The translations under genes and the position numbers were made by a program. The notes below the pieces were generated by a model. It made no database searches. It had not been told where the DNA came from and saw only the letters and a list, made by a program, of their open reading frames with translations. From contig CAIIXF020000011.1 of the NCBI GenBank assembly GCA_903813345.2, positions 15,113,754 through 15,177,753 of the forward strand: a DNA stretch of 64,000 bases. The letters are read 5' to 3'. Positions 25,101 to 34,100 of this stretch are shown one piece after another (positions within the stretch are counted from its first letter, which is position 1; every line of letters starts with the position of its first letter). The stretch is from Owenia fusiformis (taxonomy: Eukaryota; Annelida; Polychaeta; Sabellida; Oweniidae).

Positions 25101-28100
25101 AGACTTATAAATACAGTAGATCCCTTGTGAGAGAATCTGAGGAGCTGACAATGCTGCAATGCTGTAGTGTGATTCTGATTATTGGTTTACTAGTTCAGTA
25201 AAATCAATCAAAGCAGATTGAGTACTGTAATCTATGGATTTTTCAAAACACTGGCACATGTCCAGCATATAACAATTGACACATTGACCATAGCTGTTTT
25301 TGCATTTATGTGGTGATCAACACTGGTTGTATTGATTGAACTAGTGAAGAAATGAGGAATGCTATACTAATTAATTGTCTAATTAGTGCCTTTCGACACC
25401 TCGTTCACTTTGGCAAATCTCACAAATCGTTTGTAAGATATAAAGGATTATTTTGATACAGGTCTCTAGGGTGCTCGCCAAAATGTAAGAACTCTCTCTT
25501 TCTAGAGGCTTTTATTTTGAAAATATTCTAGACTATTAGTTTTGGTTGTCTAAAGCTAAAAAATACATCTAAAAAGTCGGCTATCTTACCAAACAATAAT
25601 ATAATATGGCCATGTATTCACCCCGGGTGATCAATATCCTGTGTTCCGAATTTCGTTCCAGCAAGTCAGTGACCCGAGTTGTGTTTTTACTGAATCCCGA
25701 TGAATATGGCGTCTCGACGAGCCAGGTGACGAAAATGTGTCAAACAAATCAGATAGCATAAGGAAAGAATGAATATAGAGTAATGCATTCGGTGCTGGAA
25801 TATGTTTTCAACATGTTCATAAACGATTATCCATATGTGTAGGCTATTAATGCAAATCGAAGCATGAAACCAACATGACCCAATTCGAAAAGCTCGCAGA
25901 AAACGATATCAGCGAGTCGTTCTTTGCCTTCTGTAAGTAATGATGGATACTCTGAGCATTGTATAACTGTAAAGTATACCTTATTAGTATGTCTCAACTT
26001 GTGCTATGTTTGAATCCAAGCTATTTCCTTTCATAAGCGTCATAGAAGTCGTTGAAAGATATATTCCATTCTACCGAATAGGAATCGCCATTGTCCCGAA
26101 GCTACAGAATAAGATTATATATATTTTGTATACTTTTGAGAATCCATTTATGAATACATCAAGCTAATTTGGTGCTACCTTTCTTGTTATTATTTTACAA
26201 ATTCAAGATCGAATTTCCCTGTATATTGATTTCCACATTGGCATTGAACTGCAAATACAGGGTGTCCCAAAAAGTGTACCCACTTTATAGAAGGAATATA
26301 ACTATTCAAAAAAATTGAACTTTTCACATGATTAGGATGCTCTCAATTAGATTTTTAAAAATAAAAAATGTGTGCAACCACGATGACCATTTACAGGCCC
26401 GTATCCAGGATTCACCATTGGTGAGCGGTTTTACCAAGGGTGGAGTTTTTGCCAAGGGGGGGGGGCTTTTTGACAGTTTTGATAGCACGATCGTATGTAT
26501 AGTATCTGTATCTCAATGATAATACCTCAATTTGAGGTTTATTTGAGCCTAGCCTTCTACTATAAGTATGATCTGGCTGGCATCTGTTGTTTTGGCAAAA
26601 AATCATGTGAAAAGTGCTCAGAATGGTGAAAAACTGCAAGTTTTTGAGAGAATTTCTGACCAGGGCCCCCCCCCCCCCCTCCTATCTGTGGGCCTGATTT
26701 AATAAATTATGCATGGATCCTGCCATTATAGTCCATGGTATGAAATCTCTAGGACGTCTAATAAAGGAGCTGGTAGCACACTATAGCGCAGCGATATTTG
26801 ACCTAACATAAGCATACCTACATATGTCCCCTAATAATTTTTATTATAACCGTTTAATATACTTCCGGCTTTAAGGCTAAATTATGCCTGCCATTAACAG
26901 AGGTCAAAAAATTTCCAAAAAATAAACTTCCAAACTTTTACAATTTGGAGTACACAATGCAATAGCAAATAATAAAATATGATTTTAAGTATATGATTTA
27001 GGTTTCTAAGCTAAAAGTTTGAGGTTATTTTTCTATTCAATACCAAAAGATTATGTCATCAGTGTATCGACATTTTGTATTGTTTCTCGGGTATTAATAA
27101 GATAAATGCTACAAATGAATCACTTTTCTATTAGAATGACAAATGCTTAAATTATGCTAGTTTTTCGCAAAATGGGTCTCAATACGTTTTAAGATATGAA
27201 CTTTTATTCAGCGGTGAACATTATCAATAAAGGTGGGCCTATTGCTCTCCCTTGACTAATTGCGACTACAGCTATAATTCCATTTCTCGTAGTTAGATAT
27301 AGCTCAGTTACTTATGAAACAACCATCAAGACTTGGTCGAATTCATGAATAATTGAGAAAAATCGTTATCATTATCTTCCTAAAATTTGATTGCATCCTT
27401 CGGTAAGGTCAAAGAAGAAACAACCATCAGAAAACTTGATGATAGCCACAACTAACGTCGAGGAAGAATTGTAAGGCGTTCGACTGCATATGACTCTAAT
27501 TGATTATTAGACATGCCCTTGGAATATATGAACATGCAAATACCTCTGTAACATCGAATTAGATATGAATCTTACCTGTTTGTTATTGTATTACGTTTTA
27601 TAAAACATCAACAATAATTTGTTGTTAGACCCTTACGATTATATGGAAAAATTCTGGTAATAAAATGGTAAGAAAACTACCCGGAAAACTAATACGTTCC
27701 CAATCAAAAAAAATTACCTAAATATTCCATACAATTTTGTTGAATCGGCTTAGCTCATATTTGAAAAATCAAACAAAATCTGAAAAACACACTTGTGTAA
27801 TTACACTAATTAAACACCGACATCTACAGTAAAATCATAGTAATTTTGACATTATGATAATCAATTTTTTTGTTCGTATGCTTAGAATAACGGTCTGTGT
27901 CTTATAAAATTTATAAAAGTTCGAATCAAAATATTTACGTTTTTTGACCCCTTGTGATGAAATACATTTTTCGACCCGAAAGCCGGAAGTTTTTTCGGCA
28001 AATGGTATTTTAAAAGAATCAAGACATATACACCTTCATAAATATTGCTTCAAATGTTGCTGCGCTATAGTGTGCTACGGATCCTTCATATTCGGAAGTC

Positions 28101-31100
28101 ATACCAGTGACTATTACCTTAGCAATGCTATCGTGAAAGCCTGGTGTGACCGTCGCCTTTATGTGACATTTATGGCTTACTAAGTGAAGACTTTTTAGCC
28201 TGTTGTCAATATTATTATATTTTTATGGGTAAATTGTAATGCCTACTCTAACAGTGACAACGTTGAAATATATTACAATACCTGGCATATACCTGCTATA
28301 TGATATGCTATATTTTTTGTCAATCCCTGGTTTTTGTGACAATGTTAAAATATATCATAAAAATGCCTGCTACAGTATGTGCAATGTGGATTGTGAAATG
28401 ACCATTCTTTGAAGGTGTTGCAACATAGTCTCATAATTTACACAATGTTGTATTGTACTCTCATCCTCTGATGTGTGTGGCCTCTTGACAATTTTCACAT
28501 ATTTTAACATGGGAAATCCTCAATTAATCAAATCCACTACTCATTTATTAATTACTCAGACTAGAAAAAAATCAGTCAAGTTGGCAAAGTATCAATATTA
28601 TCAAATGCATTCAATTCTTATTTTTGATAAATTAAGATATCAAACGTGAGTATACACTGCTTCTGTTCATTATGATTCAATAGTCTATGAGCATTTATCC
28701 ATGAAGTGCGTCGGAACACTGGCGATTCCTATTCGGTACTATGGAATATATCTTATTATGCCTTCTAGGACGCTTATGCAAAGAAATGGTTTACATTCAC
28801 TGGAAGCACGAGTTGGTACATACTTTGAACGTCTACCCAGCAATTATACCATGATAACAGTTTATCTCATTAACTAACAGAAGGTCAAAAACTGCTCGGT
28901 GACATACTTTCCAGCGAGCGTTGAAAATGAGGTCATGTTTACTAATGCTTCGATTAGCAGTAATGCCCAACGCATATGGATAAACAACTAAGAAAATGTT
29001 GCAAACATATTTAGGCACCGAATGCGCCACTCTATATTCAGTCTTACCTTATGCTGTCAGAAAGTTTTGAATAATTGTCGACATCAACATCGTCTGTTGT
29101 CAAATTAGCCGCCATATTTGTCGGGATTCAGTAAAACACAACTCGGGTCACTGACTTGCTGGAACGAAATTCGGAACACAGGATATTGATCACCCGGGGT
29201 GGTATTGCCATATAAAGATAAAAAATATCTTAAACTCAATATTTGATGGAATAAAGGCACTTAGAGACTTGTTGAAATTTTCAGCATGATCATTGTTAAA
29301 TTGTCAGTCTGACCACTGTCAATTTTCAGAAGACTGATTTGAAATTTTTAACCTAGCCATGGTGAAATTTTCAGTAAGACCAGTTTGAAATTTTCAGTCT
29401 GACCATTGTAAAATGCACAGCCTAAACATTTTGAAATTTTCAGCATTTTCATTTTGCATGTTTTTAGCTCACATATTATTTCTAACTGCACGTGACTTGA
29501 GGATAGTTTCAAAAAGTACTGTATGATGTTCATATTTCATTACTCTTTTGTTGTGGTTTATTAAAGCATCAGGCCCGTAGCCAGAATTTTCCAAGGGGGG
29601 TTCGCTTTTCCAAAAAATTCTAGGGGGGGTTCACTTGGGCAAATTTGGCCAAAATTCACTCAAAAAATAGTCAGTATGGTGAAAAACTGCATGATTTTGA
29701 AAGAAATTTTGGCCAGGGGGGGGTTCGCCCAAATCCCTCCAACCCCCGCCCCCCTGGCTACGGGCCTGAGCATTCAACATTGACTAGAGCTTCCCATGCA
29801 TGATATTTCCCTGCATCTTGTAATGGCAATTTGTTCAAATATGTAATCTATTGTATTGATTACTAGAAATAAATGAATTCTGTATTAAAAAACAGATTTA
29901 AAATGCATGTCAGAAAGGAAGACTGTTGAAATGAAATGTTGCCAAGTTATACTTTCAACTTATTGTACCTTCTAATTTGTTTTAAAGAAACATAAATAAA
30001 ATGCTATTTAAAATGCATGTCAGAAAGGAAGACTGTTGAAATGAAATGTTGCCAAGTTATACTTTCAACTTATTGTACCTTCTAATTTGTTTTAAAGAAA
30101 CTTAAATAAAATGCTATTTAAAATGCATGTCAGAAAGGAAGACTGTTGAAATGAAATGTTGCCAAGTTATACTTTCAACTTATTGTACCTTCTAATTTGT
30201 TTTAAAGAAACTAAAAAAATTGCTACTTGGATTTAAGGTGATTCTTGACACGTGGAATGTACGAGTATGCTATCATCATTCTTAATTTTAGATGACAGCA
30301 TACTGGACCAACTAATGAACCACCTCCAAGACATGTACAATACATCAGAGATTGACTATGACATCACAATACCATGGCAGATTGGACAAGCCTGTGTTGC
30401 AAGGTTCACAGATGACCAAAGCTGGTACAGGGCAAAAATCACCAATGTCTTTGAGGATGCGGTTCAGGTATTCTCAATATATCACTTGTATACTCCAATA
30501 GTTTGGTCAAAGAGCTGAGTCATAAATGAATGTGTTACAGTGAATGACATCTTTTGTTAGATGGGGTAAAAAGCCAGGTTTGGTGACCAAAGCCATTGAA
30601 TATTTTGATAATGGTATTTCAGCAGGCCCGTAGCCAGGATTTGCCAATGGGGGTTCACTTTTTGAAAAATTCCAGGGGGGTTCATTTGTGACAATTTTGG
30701 TCCAAAAATGGCCAAAATCACTTAAAAATGCCTCAGAATGGTGAAAACCTGCATGATTTTGAAAGATTTTTTTGACCGTTCAGTGTCCAGTAAGATTTGA
30801 TAAACAGAACAGGAGTTTGAGTCTTCATTAGATTAGTCACAAATAATTGTTTTGTTTAATATCGGTCAGGCATACCTGTAATTCTTGATGTTAGCTTTAA
30901 CTTTACCAATTCTGGTGGTGACATATCGTCGCGTGAGAATAACTTTGTACTAACTGCCATTTTCAAAAAAATTGAGATCGACATGGAATTTTACTATTTG
31001 AAACAGAGGCTTTCATCTCAGATACATGCCCCATCTCAATTCCCTCTCATTAAGCTAGAATTCAGTGTGAAATTGTACCATCTCCAGACAAACAGCTTAT

Positions 31101-34100
31101 TTCTAATTTCAAATTGTCATATCTGATATCAACTGTTTCAACCAATCAACTGTCTAAGAATTGGTCATGTGACTTACAAAACTTGGAGTTATAACAATCT
31201 TATATTAAAACGAAGTATGCCAATATGCACGTTATTGTATCTAGAATGAAATAATGTTTTATAACACAATACCATGCCAGTTTGCATGCCTGGCCTTTCA
31301 TGTTTTAGTTTTAGAACTATTACAAGTAGATCAAAAAAATAAAATGATACAGTATGTGTAATCCCATGCATATTCAAATTATATGACCTCAATTACTCAT
31401 TGTATTATGGATGCTCATTGGATTATTCATGGCCACATGAAATGAAATAGAATTACTAATTTCCTCGAAAACCTAAATCCTCGCTACCAGGGAAGATGAA
31501 AAGTACAAATGACCAGTTAATTAGATCATGTGAGCAGTCAAAAGTACCCTTTATCTTCCCTGCTACCATGTCTTATAGGGGTTTGAATGGCCAAATGTAA
31601 TAGAAATGCATATACGAAGCTGTCATCATTAAATGTTGAAGATGAAAGACTACTTATTTGTTTCTTCAAATAGAGTACATAATAATAGGTTATATACTAG
31701 ATATAGTAATCAAAACAATTAGTAACTGTCATATTTTGCACTACATTGCTCAAAGGCAATCACTGTCTGTATACTATTGAAATCTCTTTCAAAATGATGT
31801 TTTATAGTTTGTGGAAAAAAGCTAAATCTATTTAAACTAGCTTTAACTTTTACTGACCATACACTATATCAATAAGGAGTTATCTTTATGTTAGTATAGT
31901 CCCTTAAAACACTTATATTATTTTCTCTTCATCTATGATTTACTTTGCACTTTTCACTGAACATCTGGGATCTTTTTAGTTATTTTATTACTAGTATGTT
32001 TTTCAGATTTGTCCTTTCTTTTGCATTTTTGGGATCATTGTTTTTAGATCATCTACATTTTATTTTGGAAAAGTAACAAATTGGTTCCATTTCTTTACAA
32101 AGAGCCACTCTTAGTCTCCACTTCTACAATTGCTTCAATTCCAAATTGTACTCCACAGAGTAGCAAACAACAGAAAATGAATGGATAATGATAGCTGCAT
32201 CCCAATGAACAAAATGTGATTACCTAAATCGAGGTTTCATCACTTTCATTAAACTAAAATGAATTAGAAATTATTTTTCTATTTTCAAATTTCTTCCATG
32301 TGCATGTAATAAAAATTGGTTATGTCTTAGGCCCTAAGGATCTGAAACCTGCTGGTCAAAATGGAATTACCCGGGGAATTACGGACCAGTTGCAATGTTA
32401 TTCTCCTATACCCAGTGAAAAAATCAACAGGTCTGTATCAAAAATAACCTGATAATGACCAGCGGACCGGCCCTTAGGGGCTACATTGTAATGTGCTGGG
32501 AAGTTTAGGCTACAGGGTTTATACCGAGGGAAATATGTGGGGGACCGTATTGGCATCATTGGTTTCAATGCATTGTACTTCTGCCTTAGTTTCAAAGGCA
32601 ATAAATTCTTTTTGAAGGGTGTCCTGAGATTCCAAAATTAAGAAATAATTGTACTTATTTGAGAAATTGATTTTAAAGTTTTATAAATTGAATTTTCTTT
32701 ATTTTATTAAATAATATTCTTTGGTTTTTGAAGACAAAGCAAAACATTATTTTTCATTCTAGATACAATAACATGCATATTGGCATACTTTGCTTTAATA
32801 TAAGATTGTTATAACTCCAAGTTTTGCAAGTCACATGACCAATTCTTAGAGAGTTGATTGGTAGAAACAGTTGATATCAGATATGACAATTTGAAATTAG
32901 AAATAAGCTGTTATTCCGGTGGGAAATTGTATCAACTCCGTTTCCATAGTTTTAAAAAAGGATCTTGTAAATTGTTTCAAGGTATGATATTTCATATAAG
33001 ATATCTCTAGGGTGAGACCAGGTGACATACAAAAAATCAAGTTTCACATAGCAATACTAAGTAAGATACAGACCTCTAAACTTTCAAACCTTGATTTCTC
33101 AGTTCCGTAAAAATGTGAGATAGTACAAAGTTATTCTCATGTGACGATATGTTATAGTCTCAAACTTTTTTATGGCTGGTGTTTTGCAGTTGGTGTTTGG
33201 AGTCATGTGTCTATAACAGTGCTTAGTTGTCAGGATCTTTTACAAATGGAAGGTGGTGACATTTTGCATGTTAATGCCTTGTTATATTAGTCCTACAAAT
33301 CCTACTTGCTTACATGAGAGAAAATGTTAATAAAAGCCATAATAACAGTGTTTAGTTGTCGGCATCTGTTACATCTGTTACTTGCTTACATGAAAGAAAA
33401 TGTTAATAATGGCCAACATTCATGTACATGTAAATCTTCTTTGTAGGTGCTTTACATCGACTTTGGTAACAGTGAGCGTCTCTCCCTGCAGAATCTCAGA
33501 CGTAAGGTTATTATGGCAGAGATACCCCAATTCACTCTAGAGTGTAAACTACATGGCATTGTACCTGTGAGTATTGAAAACTCTATTGATACATATGGGG
33601 AATGAGAAGTGATGTAATTAGGGTGACGATATATGAGGTGGAAGAATGAGGGAGAAACTGGGTCATACCTACATGTAAGGCAACATTAGGGAAGAGAAGG
33701 TTAATTATAGGGGGATGGTATCTAGTTAAGGAGGATCCTCCTTAAAAAGACAATAAATGGAATATACATGTAGTTGATGTGGCTACTTAACGGTCACCTC
33801 ACCAAAACCAACCAACCATATAACATAGAATTTTAACATTTTAAAACTAATTTGATTCTTTATTTATTTCTGTAATTACTGTAATTCACGAGTGTTGGAA
33901 AAACTCATTTCATTGGGGTTTAAACCTCCCCTCTTACAACAAAAATTTGAAAATGTCATGCAAAGGCTAAAAAATATATATATAATTTATTAGCCTAATA
34001 CATGTTGTTATAAGTCATCCTGTACTCCCTCCCTCAAATCAATTAGCTTTGATTTTCCGATATGTATTTTGACACCATCCCTTGGTTTATAAAGCAACGT

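Larger units (their letters stand above)
25619..29201. mobile_element. 3.6-kb DNA element with long (~490 bp) terminal inverted repeats
   Basis: The left end starts CACCCCGGGTGATCAATATC and the right end is its mirror. The first 90 bp are nearly identical, and similarity continues, with indels, to about 26100 on the left and 28715 on the right. GTATT flanks both sides (25614-25618 and 29202-29206), a 5-bp target duplication. The terminal 11 bases are themselves almost palindromic. No transposase frame is seen. It contains a CAGGCCCG-ended MITE and another inverted-end element. Confidence 0.88.
21662..30291. other. Long intron between exons 11 and 12
   Basis: An 8.6-kb intron joining ..TAT G to AT GAC.. 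(Asp). It holds the donor triplication, G/C-run repeats (21895-22150), 321-bp tandem repeats, a MITE copy (24095-24275), a 3.6-kb inverted-terminus element, a 5-bp-TSD MITE and a 110-bp triplication. No additional exon was recognised. Confidence 0.75.
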
